A program made the position numbers and the translations under genes. From Gracilariopsis chorda (Eukaryota; Rhodophyta; Florideophyceae; Gracilariales; Gracilariaceae), in assembly GCA_003194525.1 (NCBI GenBank), contig NBIV01000425.1, positions 1-41,311 on the forward strand: a DNA stretch of 41,311 nucleotides, read 5' to 3'. Shown here one piece after another: positions 17,878 to 27,047 of this stretch. Position 1 is the stretch's first letter. Each line of letters opens with the position of its first letter. The notes beneath the pieces were generated by a model. It had not been told where the DNA came from. It saw nothing but the letters and a program-made list of their open reading frames with translations, and ran no database searches.

Positions 17878-20800
17878 TTATTTTTGGTTAATGGATGCGA
17901 TTACATTTCGTTGTCTGCGTGTTCCTCCTTTCTTCGTTTCCGTGAGATATTCTTGTACTAAATCTGGCACATCCTGTTGTAATGATTTTAAATCAACCCA
18001 GTCAGCCTCATTGTTCTCGAAACCTGTCCACTTCACTAATAGTTCGATATTTCTCTTTCGTAGGCGAATATCCTGGAAGTCCTCGATTACCAACAGTTCG
18101 TTCTTCTGATATGCCAGATGTTCTCGTAGCTCCTCTGTGACTTCGAAATCCTTGTTTTGGAAAAGTTTCAGCCTCCTTCCGTGTACGAGTTCCTTTTTTC
18201 CAGTAGCCAGATCTTCGACTTCAAAAATATACTGTTGGCGGCATTCCGTGACGCGAAAAGGTCCTTGCCACCTCAGGCAGGTCTTTGCCCGGATATTTCT
18301 CTGCATTACCGCCTTCAATACAAAATCTCCTTTGCAGAAATTGACGGGTTTCACACCAGTACGACGATTATGTGCGTCGACCGAAGCTTTGCGCTGTTTC
18401 CCTGATCGTTCCGCGCATACGCGATGGATGTTCTGTAAGGCCTGATGTAACTTGTCTAAGTTCTTCAGAGCCGTTGATTGAGATACCTTGATATCCTGTA
18501 CAGATTTCACTTCTGCTTTCCCTCGTAGAATAGCAGCCAATGGGGAGTCCTGTGGCAGCCCTGTGAACACTGTGAGAGGGCAACTTCCGTTCAGTCTTCT
18601 CGCCGGTGCGCTGTTCAGAGCTGATTGGACCAGTGGCAGTACGGACGGCCAGGCTGACTGGGGAAGTTGGAATTCTGAAAGCATTGCTCGACATGTCCTA
18701 AGTAACTCTCTGCAGACTACCTCAACTGAACCGTTGGTCCACGGGCAGTAGGGAAGAGTGAAATGATGGCTTGCCTTCAGCTTCTGTGCGAGTAGCTTCA
18801 CGAGCTTGTTTTTGAAATGACTGCCTTGATCTGAAACCCATGATCTTGAGACACCAAAAGCCGCGAACCAATCCACGAGTACATCTGCAGTCGTTTCCGC
18901 GTCAGCTTCTTCTACCGCTCTCAGCCACACATAGCCAGACAGGTCATCCTTCACAATAAGGGAGTATATTTCACCGTGGTCTCCCTTTCCCATGTAGCAA
19001 TAGTCGAAATGTATCAACTCGTTTGGCTTGTTGGCGTGCATGGTGTGACCCAACGGTCTCGGTACCATCCTTACAGACTCAGTAGCAAGGCAGTGCAGAC
19101 AAGATCTAGTGAAGGCACTAATGTGTTTCTTTAGGTCTTTCCACCAAAATTGCGCTGCTACGGTATCGAATGTGGGATCTGTTGCTCGATGTCCTCCTTT
19201 CCCAGTGTGAGCGGCAATCATGATTCTGAACTGTAGTTTCTCATCTCCTTCCGGAATCCAGATCTGACCTTTCGGGGTTCGTATGATGCCGTTTGTCTTC
19301 GTGTATTGGGCTGGAGGCGCCACACTGCTGCTATTCTGTGACGTAATAATATCGTGCATCGTGGGCCAGTCGTAGTCCTTGACCAGGCCGGGGTTGATTG
19401 GTGCTGTCATCAGTGCTCGTATACGTCCCGTGACGGTTGGTTCTACCGTACGTTTGGCTTTCACAGCCCATCTTGTAAGCATATCAGCCCAATAGTTTCG
19501 TTCCCCAGACACGTGTTCTATCACGAATCGAAATGCGTTCAACTTCAGAGCCCACCTTGTGAGTTTGTTTGCAACGTGCCTAGGTACCCCAGGGTTACGA
19601 CCGTATGGGTCGTAAATATATACGAGGTTCGCGTGATCCGTATATATTGATACAGTCCGCCCGACGATGAGGTAGTCCAGCCTGCACATGGACTCTACGA
19701 TGGCGTACCCTTCCTTTTCCGGTACACTCCACCTCTCGGAGGACCCATTAAACGCACCGGATAAGAAGCAGAGGGGCTCGTGCAATTGGTCCTCGATCTT
19801 CTTGTCCTTATCTGATTCAGGGGACTGAGTCAAAATTCCTGCCCAATGAGTTTCGGATGCATCCGTAAAGAGACAAATCCTATAACCTTCCTTCGGGAGC
19901 GAGAGTGTTGTTGCTCGTGCCAGTTGTTTCTTGACCAGTTCGAATGCTTCGGCATGCTCGGCAGTCCAATTGAGTCGCACCTTCTTCAACGCTTTCTTCG
20001 TTCTTTTCCCCGTTCTCCGGCATGCTTCTTCCAACATGTTGTGTAGCGGTTCGATAAGGCGCGCGTAGTTCGGTATAGAATTCCTCAGCCAATTGGTTGC
20101 GCACAGCAGTTGTTGCAACTCGTCCGCAGTCTGTGGTGCTTTCATTCTCAACAGGACCTCGAAATTCCTAGGGTCGAAACGGACACCTTCGGCCGAAATG
20201 ATTCTCCCGCAGAACTTGACTTCAGTGGCATAGAAACAAGACTTCTTCGGATTTAATTTGAAACCCACCTCGCTACACACTTGGAGGAATGCTTCTAGTT
20301 CAGATAGGAGCTGCTCTTCATTTTGGGCGTGGATGAGAAAGTCGTCCAACCATTGCAGCATCCTTTGGACCCTTCCTTCAAATTTTTCCCTCGTCACGGC
20401 TTGGAAATGATTGCCAGAGTCCGTGCCTCCTTGTAATGTTCTGGTTGGGGAGTAAATTCCTAACGGTGTCTGGATCGACATCAGTTCCTGGGACATCTCA
20501 TCGAGCGGCAGCTGCCAGTATCCGTGCGTGAAATCGATATTGGCGAAACATCTGCTTCCGCTGCATTCCTGTAACATTGATTCCAAGTGAGGCATAGCCG
20601 ACTGCAGTGGTACAGTCCGAGAATTTGTTCCGCGTAGGTCAACAGTAAACCGTAGTTTATCTGTTCCGGGTTTCGGTACTGCCAGTGCGGGGCACGCCCA
20701 CCTTGCCTGATCGTTCTTGTACACGGCGCCAATTTTTTCTAATTGCTTGATGGTGTGGGAGATGAACGCTCTCTGAGCTGTGGAATATCTTCGCTGTGGT

Positions 20801-21678
20801 GTGCGGTACGGTTTGGCGTTTGGTGCGAGTTTGATCGACAATGGGCGTACGTCTGCTGGCGGTTGTGATCCCAATTGAATCCCGAAACTGCTTCGATTCT
20901 TCTTCAGCAGGACTTCCAGCCTTTTGGCGCCCGTGTCAGACATGCCATTCTTCCTTGCCTCACCGACTGCCGACCTGATCGCTGCTTCTATTTCTTCAAC
21001 TGTGTCAGGTCCGAAACCGGCATGGAGGCACTCGGGCAATTCAATTGGGTCTTCATCGCCATCAGTGTATCTCGCCCCGTGATAGCTTGTCGATGCCAGT
21101 GTGTACGTCCTTTCACGCAGTTCTTGTTCCGACTTACCGTCTATCAGAGGTGCCATGCGTTGCAAATGGGCGTTGAAATCGAATCCCATGGCTTTCAGGA
21201 GAGGCCTGCCCAGCAGGATTTCCGGCATTTTCGAGTCCGCAATCAGGAATTGAACTCCTCTGATACACACCGGCAATCCTGTCTGTGGCAGTATTATCGT
21301 CAGGTTCAGGCTCACCCTCCTTCGAGCAAAAACGGACTGTCCTAAGTCCTTGGCACACAGTGCAGTCTCAACGGATAGTGGGATTGGGAGCTGTTCGACC
21401 ACGAGTTCCGGATACTTGGCTATAATAGTTTCGAAACAATCTGACGGAATCGTTGAATAGTCTGCGCCAGAGTCCCCCAATGCCGCTGCTTCGATGTCGT
21501 TCAGGAAGATTCTGTACCTTCCTTCCTCGGCATTTGGCTCCGACTCGCTTGCTGGGCCAAGAGAAACGGCTCTCACCTTAAGCGTTTTCTTCTTGCCGAA
21601 ATGCTTGTCCAGTAGCTCACGTCTCTCTTCCTTCGTAGTCACCGGACATTTACTGATTGGATGAATCCCTGAGCACTT
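17878..21678 (-). CDS. pol: gypsy Pol polyprotein (PR-RT-RH-IN-chromodomain)
   Basis: Numbering from the GTG at 21642 (1254 residues): protease with D57-S-G-A-D and I-L-L-G-R-P near 142-147. RT palm has D370 in N-I-D-F-T-H-G-Y-W-Q and catalytic W-L-D-D-F-L at 431-436 (Trp where Tyr/Phe is usual). RNase H has D594 (F-T-D-A-S), the E-K-E-G-Y segment at 642-646, D669 (Y-T-D-H) and D720 (Y-W-A-D). Integrase finger is H812, H818, C848, C851, and the core triad D880, D938 (S-D-Q-G), E973. G-P-F box is at 1127-1129 and chromodomain at ~1180-1232 (aromatics in E-D-F-Q-D, V-K-W-T-G-F, D-W-V). The frame is open back to the gag UAG. There is no ATG before residue 139, so the protease can only be made by reading through from gag. 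Confidence 0.95.
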   Translation of the reverse strand, partial: KCSGIHPISKCPVTTKEERRELLDKHFGKKKTLKVRAVSLGPASESEPNAEEGRYRIFLNDIEAAALGDSGADYSTIPSDCFETIIAKYPELVVEQLPIPLSVETALCAKDLGQSVFARRRVSLNLTIILPQTGLPVCIRGVQFLIADSKMPEILLGRPLLKAMGFDFNAHLQRMAPLIDGKSEQELRERTYTLASTSYHGARYTDGDEDPIELPECLHAGFGPDTVEEIEAAIRSAVGEARKNGMSDTGAKRLEVLLKKNRSSFGIQLGSQPPADVRPLSIKLAPNAKPYRTPQRRYSTAQRAFISHTIKQLEKIGAVYKNDQARWACPALAVPKPGTDKLRFTVDLRGTNSRTVPLQSAMPHLESMLQECSGSRCFANIDFTHGYWQLPLDEMSQELMSIQTPLGIYSPTRTLQGGTDSGNHFQAVTREKFEGRVQRMLQWLDDFLIHAQNEEQLLSELEAFLQVCSEVGFKLNPKKSCFYATEVKFCGRIISAEGVRFDPRNFEVLLRMKAPQTADELQQLLCATNWLRNSIPNYARLIEPLHNMLEEACRRTGKRTKKALKKVRLNWTAEHAEAFELVKKQLARATTLSLPKEGYRICLFTDASETHWAGILTQSPESDKDKKIEDQLHEPLCFLSGAFNGSSERWSVPEKEGYAIVESMCRLDYLIVGRTVSIYTDHANLVYIYDPYGRNPGVPRHVANKLTRWALKLNAFRFVIEHVSGERNYWADMLTRWAVKAKRTVEPTVTGRIRALMTAPINPGLVKDYDWPTMHDIITSQNSSSVAPPAQYTKTNGIIRTPKGQIWIPEGDEKLQFRIMIAAHTGKGGHRATDPTFDTVAAQFWWKDLKKHISAFTRSCLHCLATESVRMVPRPLGHTMHANKPNELIHFDYCYMGKGDHGEIYSLIVKDDLSGYVWLRAVEEADAETTADVLVDWFAAFGVSRSWVSDQGSHFKNKLVKLLAQKLKASHHFTLPYCPWTNGSVEVVCRELLRTCRAMLSEFQLPQSAWPSVLPLVQSALNSAPARRLNGSCPLTVFTGLPQDSPLAAILRGKAEVKSVQDIKVSQSTALKNLDKLHQALQNIHRVCAERSGKQRKASVDAHNRRTGVKPVNFCKGDFVLKAVMQRNIRAKTCLRWQGPFRVTECRQQYIFEVEDLATGKKELVHGRRLKLFQNKDFEVTEELREHLAYQKNELLVIEDFQDIRLRKRNIELLVKWTGFENNEADWVDLKSLQQDVPDLVQEYLTETKKGGTRRQRNVIASINQK

Positions 21679-21681
21679 CTA
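21679..21681 (-). promoter_or_regulatory. In-frame UAG between gag and pol, candidate readthrough site
   Basis: The context on the minus strand is GTA-TAG-AAG-TGC. Gag and pol share one frame across it. About 30 nt downstream, TGTCCGG and CTGGACA (complements of 21642-21648 and 21606-21612) could pair as a 7-bp stem with one wobble. The alternative is a recent nonsense mutation of a Gln codon in a single gag-pol frame. Confidence 0.5.
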
Positions 21682-22503
21682 TACGTTCAAACACGGCTTC
21701 TTCCATTCCCCGGCGGCATACATCTCTGTAGATTTCTTCTTGTCTCCTTTAGTTCTCTCGATGTCGTTACTATGCGGCTTTCCCGGGGTTCTTCGCAATC
21801 TCTTCCGATCCGGTCCTTCATTTCTCCCTGCGTGCCTACCTTGCTCACGCATGTGCGTATTTTTCCGCTTCAGTTTTGCCATTGCGCACTGTACGGTGTG
21901 CACCTGTGCGGCAAGTGTGGATATCGTATTTGTAAAGAACTTAATATCCCCTTTCTGCTCCTTTTTCCAGAGGCGCATCTGGTCCGTTACAATCTGCCGC
22001 AGCTCAGCAGGTTCTAGCTTCTTCACCAGCTTGGCAATAAGTTCCTTACACTGATCGCGGTCCGTAATAATGCTGGAAGCATTGTATTCATCCAAAGCAG
22101 CGATTGTTTCCAACACAAGGTTTTCGGCGGCTCCAGACGGGTCCCGATGCATATGCTTGTACTTCAAGGTGGCCAATGCCTCTTCGACTCGGTCGCTTAG
22201 GTTCGAGATCGTCGATGCTAAACGTGCGTCAAACCAGATCTTCACGGCCTCGTCCGTGGCCTCGTCGGATGATCCAGCGTTTCCAATGCGGCCAAGAATG
22301 CAAAGGCTGTGTAAAAGTCTTGGCTTCATACATTGCCTGATTGATGCTGCTTTGATTCGCTGACTTGGGGGCCTTGCCGAATTGATATCTTCGATGCGCT
22401 CATTGTACGCAGCGAAATCGACTTCGAAGTTGATGAGCTCGGGCTGCGAGGCTCCTTCGAGAGTAGGGGCCTGGATCGTGTTGATTATCCCATACGACGA
22501 CAT
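21679..22503 (-). CDS. gag: gypsy Gag
   Basis: 274 residues from the ATG at 22503, about 50 nt inside the 5' LTR, starting M-S-S-Y-G-I-I-N. The first ~200 residues look capsid-like: helical, with a W-F-D-A-R stretch and a long amphipathic region. Residues ~205-265 are strongly basic (K-L-K-R-K-N, R-K-R-L-R-R-T) for nucleic-acid binding. It ends K-K-P-C-L-N-V then UAG at 21679-21681. The next in-frame codons give K-C-S-G-I-H-P-I-S-K-C, so Cys residues of a C-x5-C-x3-H-x4-C knuckle fall on both sides of the stop. Gag would form the particle. Codon-level continuity with pol is exact (36 nt between the stop and the GTG at 21642). Confidence 0.85.
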   Translation of the reverse strand: MSSYGIINTIQAPTLEGASQPELINFEVDFAAYNERIEDINSARPPSQRIKAASIRQCMKPRLLHSLCILGRIGNAGSSDEATDEAVKIWFDARLASTISNLSDRVEEALATLKYKHMHRDPSGAAENLVLETIAALDEYNASSIITDRDQCKELIAKLVKKLEPAELRQIVTDQMRLWKKEQKGDIKFFTNTISTLAAQVHTVQCAMAKLKRKNTHMREQGRHAGRNEGPDRKRLRRTPGKPHSNDIERTKGDKKKSTEMYAAGEWKKPCLNV

Positions 22504-22554
22504 CTTGCTCCAAAACCGTTCTATTACTCTTTGCAGAAAGAGATCAAAGCGCTT

Positions 22555-22999
22555 TGTTGATCAGAACAGGGTTGCAGAGTGCGATGACGTGAGTGCAGTA
22601 GCGCAGGCAACAGGAACAGGCACAAGGACCCCGGATCTCCTCTCCAGGATGCCCCCGATCACTGCTCTTCTGCGGGTGATCGGTCTTTTTATACTTCGTA
22701 CGACAGCTCTGCATTTTTGTGCTACTCCGTGTAGTACAGGATTTCTAGCTGTTCTATACAATAAAGAATACGTTCTCTTGTGTACGTCTAGCTTGAACGG
22801 TTCTTGCTCAAACGTTCTCACGTCGCTGTTGGCGTGCTGCTCTCTCTGCAGCAGGGCACGCCTCCTTCAAGCCTTTCTTTTCCTAAGCTTTCCTGCGGTA
22901 CAAAGCTCACGGTTCTGTGTAACGTAGTGAAGCTTCTTCTGCAAGTTGCTTTCGCTTCGGACATCCAGCCGTTCGAAATGATACTCGCTAACATCAACA
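22555..22999 (-). repeat. 5' LTR of gypsy element (445 bp)
   Basis: Identical by eye to the 3' LTR, with the same TATA box (complement of 22685-22693). I found no convincing tRNA 3'-end match directly inside it. The first internal bases (AAGCGCTTTGATC) are followed by a CTCTTT/AAAGAG mini-hairpin, so the priming mechanism is unknown. Confidence 0.95.
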
Positions 23000-23004
23000 A
23001 TCAC

Positions 23005-23046
23005 AAGCATGAAAAAAAGATCTTTCTTCGGACTAAGGCTAAGGAA
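23005..23046 (+). other. Continuation of right gene-like unit beyond the gypsy element
   Basis: AAGCATGAAAAAAAGATC and the following bases match the left unit complement (ACGCATGGAAAGAAGATG...) up to a shared GCTARGGAAAT, after which similarity ends. It shows that the gypsy element lies inside a once-continuous unit. Confidence 0.7.
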
Positions 23047-23890
23047 ATGAAGTAGTTATGTTGATTTTTGTCCACAGAACAGCACTTGGGATAACGTTTT
23101 TCTCGGTTGACTGACTTACAGTTTTTGTCGGGTTCAACGTGGGTTCTATTATTCTATACTACTGCAGATTGGTTCTGTGGTGTTCAGATTCATAGCTTGC
23201 TTTTACTTCTATGCAATAAGGCTCCTACAGAAAGGTTTCTATAGAAGCTTCTAGATGCTTCCACATTAATCTACATAAAACAGTTTGTAGTTGCTTTTCT
23301 TAAGGACCATTCTACAGTTCTCACAACATCGCTACCGTGGGTATTTTTTTGGAGAAGCTCGGCAAGGGATAGCATTGCGCCCACATGGCCGGTTTGTTTG
23401 ATGGATCGCTCGTAGCCGCGCATGAGCTTCTGCAGGGAGCGACAGAGCTCACTGTGCGAAAGTGACGGGAGCTCGCCTTTGGTGAAGTTGGCTTTGAATT
23501 ACCACACCCGTTGCCATTCATGAGCTTCCGCATCGTGCTTACAACTTTTGTCGACCAGCGCACGCACCATTTGGTACCGTTAGTAGTGTCCACATGTAAG
23601 ACGCATGCACGCGCATTGGAAAGTCTTCTGATACGCGGACTGCGGCGCTGGGCTCGCTAATCGATATGTTATATCACGTGGAGCTCCGTCACAACCGTAA
23701 CGGTGAATATTATTTTGCAGGTACCGTCGGTACCGGCTCGTGAGCGTTCCTGCGTGAAATACCAAGTGATGACACCAAAACTTAAGAAGAGATCCCAAGA
23801 AAGTACATGTCATTCTTTCCTTTTTTTTTGTGACTGAGTCATTTGAAACACATTCGAGACGGCGTCCAGATACTGATGCGTGACGCACAC
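23047..23890. other. No gene recognised
   Basis: One minus-strand frame (about 23580-23320) reads a helical stretch with S-L-Q-K-L-M-R-G-Y-E-R-S-I-K-Q but is broken by stops and has no family signature that I can name. The rest is AT-rich with short palindromes such as the GGTACC repeats near 23720. Confidence 0.4.
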
Positions 23891-24010
23891 GCGACGCGCT
23901 AAGAATTCAATGGTCAGCAAAGAACACCGTGCCGGCGTGTGGTCGCGTCTGTTCTCTCTCCGAATATAGCGCCCAGCAGCACCAAAAGGCCCCTCCTCCT
24001 CACTGGTATG
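23891..24010 (-). pseudogene. hAT transposase C-terminal (dimerisation) remnant
   Basis: The minus strand reads S-E-E-E-G-P-F-G-A-A-G-R-Y-I-R-R, then N-R-R-x-x-T-P-A-R-C-S-L-L, then E-F-L-A. This follows the hAT C-terminal signature S-E-R-x-F-S-x-A-G-x-I with R-x-x-L-x-P and a final F-L. About 40 residues are visible and no catalytic RNase-H-like core precedes them, so it is a fragment. A hAT-type MITE is present 3.5 kb away. Confidence 0.45.
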
Positions 24011-24624
24011 CAAGATAGGTGGACAGTGTCTCTCTTTGTGCGTCGTTGTACTGTAATTGCCTTTTTGCACTGTCGGTTTTGTGTCGGGAGACAAACGACA
24101 GTCAAGTATCTGCATCAAAATGGTTAAGCTAGAGTACATACCGTTGGTACGCTTGGTACGGCATGCTACCTATGGTATTACAAGGGTACTATTTTCGATT
24201 GAAATGTTATCACGAGCTGGAAGGAGCCGCAGTTGCCTGCAACAGCGTTGCGCCTTACACCATGCATGTCCAACAGTAGACGCACGGCCCTGCGCAACCG
24301 TCCTTAGTAGTGCCACAGTATTGTGAATGCAATGCTGTTCTTGCCCGACATTATCGGTAGCGCATGGCCACGTAAGACCCTCCCAAAAGACCACTGACCT
24401 CTCCTGTAATCTAGTCTGTTTCTAAACTCTTGGGAGGTCAGTATCTTACAGGAATACGACTACGCATCGTCAGGAAGCTGTGCTCCGTTTCTATGGGAAT
24501 GTAAATTCCAGATTTTCCTGATGGCAACTACTCGCTCCACAATTCCGAAGACCCAGTAGCCGTCAGAAAACATTTCGGTCCCGCCGTTACATGGATGGAA
24601 GTTGCTAGTGACTAGCGCATCAGC

Positions 24625-24845
24625 AAGATCGGGCCAAACGCTCACCGAGACGCAGCTGCTGGTGCGCCCCTGTCACAACGAAATCAAAAGAATAACTGGA
24701 CGCTGTGCTAGCGCTTCAGACTTGATCCAGGAAGAAGCGCTAAAAAGTATATTCAGACCAGATCCGAGCGCAACATCAAAGTCCGTAGCGCTAGCACGGT
24801 GTCCAATTCCTTCTTATGGTTTTGGTCTGATATCTGCGCCCTGAC
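24625..24845 (+). pseudogene. Inverted duplicated fragment of a Sel1-repeat gene
   Basis: Plus-strand bases 24640-24730 resemble the start of the Sel1 gene at 37440-37530 (T-E-T-Q-L-L here, T-E-A-Q-L-L there; then E-I-K and C-A-S-A-S-D-L-I versus L-L-A-L-S-D-F-L). The complement of 24775-24840 resembles the same gene segment again. The two form inverted arms around GTGCTAGCGCT / AGCGCTAGCAC (about 24690-24728 and 24778-24815, ~50-bp loop). This is a broken gene copy; a transcript would fold into a hairpin. Confidence 0.6.
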
Positions 24846-25026
24846 AGCTGTGCCTGCGTGATTACTTCACTCGGATCGGTTTTGTCTAGCCACACAGACA
24901 TGTATACATGTCTTCTTCTCTGGACTCCGCCCAATATTTCAAGCTATCTTAACTTTCATCAAGATATAACGGTGGCCATTGCGTCCCCTAATCTCTGTGC
25001 AGCATCTCACGCTGGTGAACATGGAT

Positions 25027-25551
25027 CTACTCAACACAGGCTTTCTTGCAATACCCTGGCTTGAATCTATACAACGCCCGATGATGCACTACTCTCATGG
25101 AACCCCGAAAATCCAAACTCTCTGCAAGCCATTCCGCCCTTCTTCCTTTGTTTCTCAAACGAAGACTCAACTCGATTTTGTGTAGGAACTTCAGGACATT
25201 GCGCTCTCCACTCTTGATTCCACACGCGTACTGCAACATGAAGCGCACCTACTCGCACCCCTCGAAAATTTGTGATGGACTGTACCCGCATGCGTTTCCA
25301 AGCTCTGCACCTGTTATGTTATGAGTCATACCGCAGATTTCTTGCTCAATTTCTCCGCAAGCGTCGCAATTGAAGTTCTGCAGAATGATTTCCTTTCTTT
25401 TCGGACGCAGAGTATTCTTCCAATCTTGATGATGTCCACAGGACCCTGGAAGACCAGGGCCTGTCCTCAAAGCCACATTCCGTTTGCTTGAAAGAAATGT
25501 GTGGACTGTGTTCCTGGATCTGTATGACAATGTTTGAAGTGCACTTGCCAC
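25027..25551 (-). other. Unknown reading frame with a CxxC segment
   Basis: The minus-strand frame from 25551 is open except for one TAG at 25249-25251. It carries T-L-R-P-K-R-K-E-I-I-L-Q-N-F-N-C-D-A-C-G-E-I-E-Q (split here: basic strand, then C-D-A-C-G-E), C-G-M-T-H and a helical tail. The C-x2-C-G-E followed by a Cys/His about 10 residues on is reminiscent of the knuckle at the end of some LINE ORF2 proteins. I cannot confirm a family. Confidence 0.25.
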
Positions 25552-25698
25552 AACACTCTTCGCACCTTAATTGCCATCTGATAGTATGAGAACGCAGCCT
25601 TCACCTATCATGGACTCGTATATAGCATCTCTTCCGGAAACGATAAGCCAATTCAGAGTGCGCGTCTTTTCTTCCAAACAGAGCTCGAACGAAATCAT

Positions 25699-25784
25699 TG
25701 CGGAATAATTTGCATCATGGCTTGAAGGTGCCCGATGAGGAGGCCCGTCGGGCAGCGCCAAGCGATGATGCAAATTATCCCGCA
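25699..25784 (+). ncRNA. miRNA-precursor-like hairpin
   Basis: Arms 25699-25735 and 25748-25784 (37 nt each) are inverted repeats with about six mismatches and no bulges, closing a 12-nt loop. The uninterrupted core includes ATAATTTGCATCAT against ATGATGCAAATTAT. The ~86-nt stem-loop has the geometry of a plant/algal miRNA precursor, but it could also be the remains of a small palindromic transposon. Strand is undetermined. Confidence 0.4.
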
Positions 25785-25799
25785 TTCGTATCAAAGCGT

Positions 25800-26340
25800 T
25801 CAGAGACTTCCTAATAGGAAATCAGCCCAGCTTTGAACAGTTCAGAAAAGGCTGCCATCAAGTAGCTTTGTACCGCATTCTCGTTGAATAAATACAAGTA
25901 AATGAAGACAGCACAGGATAGTTTGTCCTACAGGTAGCTCTAATAAACAAGCCGAAGGGCTACGTTGATGTTGTGCAAGGATTTCACCATACTGGGCCCG
26001 CCACTCGCCATTTATATGCGTGTGTTACGAGGGCAATGCTCGAGGTTGACAAAACTACTGAATTGCACTGAACGTGTCTTGAACAGTAGATATCTGACTT
26101 GAATTATCTTACCCCTTTCTTAATCCAACAAGTCTCCTGATCAATGATAGAACTCAGTAGGGGATATTTGTAGCTCCTTACCTTGTAGCTACGTTGGGAA
26201 TATGTCATTTTAGCGAGGTTTTGGACATGTCAAATACACAAAAGGGGCCTTGGGTCCCACAATGGGGAGAACCATAGGCAGACGACCTTACTCCACGTTA
26301 CAGCTCCTCTTTCCACGCAAAATTTCACAAATGAATCATC
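25800..26340. other. No gene recognised
   Basis: Only short frames on both strands; no motif or repeat that I can support. Confidence 0.4.
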
Positions 26341-26910
26341 ACTGAAAGCAGCCCAACGTGCGTCCGTACTCGACGCCACCAACTGGCCATCTTCGTTCAA
26401 ACTGTTTGTTCACGTCTGGCGTAGTTGGCACAATTTTCTTAACAATTTTTTGCCAGTAGCACGACTCACAGGCGGAATTCGATTCACTCGACCTTCCAAC
26501 ACAGAGCCACTGCCATTTTCAATTCGTTGAATTTCGTCGGGGTGGTGCGGACAGTGGTCTGTAATGAACGTGCTTGCGTGACCATTCGCTGCAATGACCG
26601 TGACTCTGACGTGGCCCACATGCACCACCTGCATAGCGCGGCTGACATTGCACACACGAATCAAAGCCACAATAGTTCCCAGCACAGTCCAGTTGTCAGA
26701 CTTAGAGAGCAAGATGCGGTGCAGTTATTCAAAAGTTTGAGCAACGGGCATTTGCAAAACCAGACTGGGCAGAAATTCTTAGTGGTATTGGCGGCAATTT
26801 GCTCATTGGGCGCATTTCGAACTGCTCCAATCCCATGTCCATCGCACACGACACAGATAGGGTTGTCATGACCACAGAACACGCCAAAAACTGGGATTAA
26901 CTTTATGAAG
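26341..26910 (-). pseudogene. PP2C-like pseudogene fragment, copy 3
   Basis: Reading from 26910 leftwards: V-F-C-G-H-D, V-V-C-D-G-H-G-I-G (metal-binding D-G-H-G intact), a frameshift, then L-S-K-S-D-N-W-T, T-D-H-C-P-H-H-P-D-E-I-Q-R-I-E-N-G and P-P-V-S-R-A-T-G (LSRAIGD box). It ends S-T-D-A-R-W-A-A-F-S-D near 26350. The N-terminal E-D motif and the C-terminal strand are missing. The segment 26341-26505 is repeated in inverted orientation at 27059-27226. Confidence 0.7.
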
Positions 26911-27047
26911 GTTCTTCTCACAGGTCGATGACCGTTCTCCTGACCCAGCACCCAGAAGCTCCGTCCTTAAGTATGCTTCTTGTTCCCTCTTTGAGACCCC
27001 CTCACTTCAATTAGAAGCGTCCGACAGTATCCTCTATTGCACCCGTT

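Larger units (their letters stand above)
17405..22999 (-). mobile_element. Ty3/gypsy LTR retrotransposon with chromodomain, structurally intact
   Basis: Both LTRs are 445 bp (17405-17849 and 22555-22999) and read as identical base for base. They carry the 7-bp inverted ends TGTTGAT/ATCAACA. The direct repeat ATCAC flanks the element (17400-17404 and 23000-23004). On the minus strand the interior encodes gag and then protease, RT, RNase H, integrase and a C-terminal chromodomain, with no frameshift. The only interruption is one in-frame UAG between gag and pol. Identical LTRs and open frames mean a very recent insertion. The target was the right gene-like unit (16935-17404/23005-23046). Confidence 0.97.

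Noticed and set aside
22520..22555. Canonical tRNA primer-binding site for the gypsy element
   Set aside because: The first internal bases do not begin TGG or match a tRNA 3' end that I know; self-priming or another primer is possible, so no PBS is annotated.
22382..22927. Plus-strand frame of 181 codons over the gypsy 5' LTR and gag
   Set aside because: Antisense to gag and LTR of an intact element; its LTR part is repeated in the other LTR simply because the LTRs are identical.
24365..24452. Imperfect inverted repeat GTAAGACCCTCCCAA / TTGGGAGGTCAGTATCTTAC
   Set aside because: The arms need a 6-base gap and no target duplication is seen; not enough to call a transposon.
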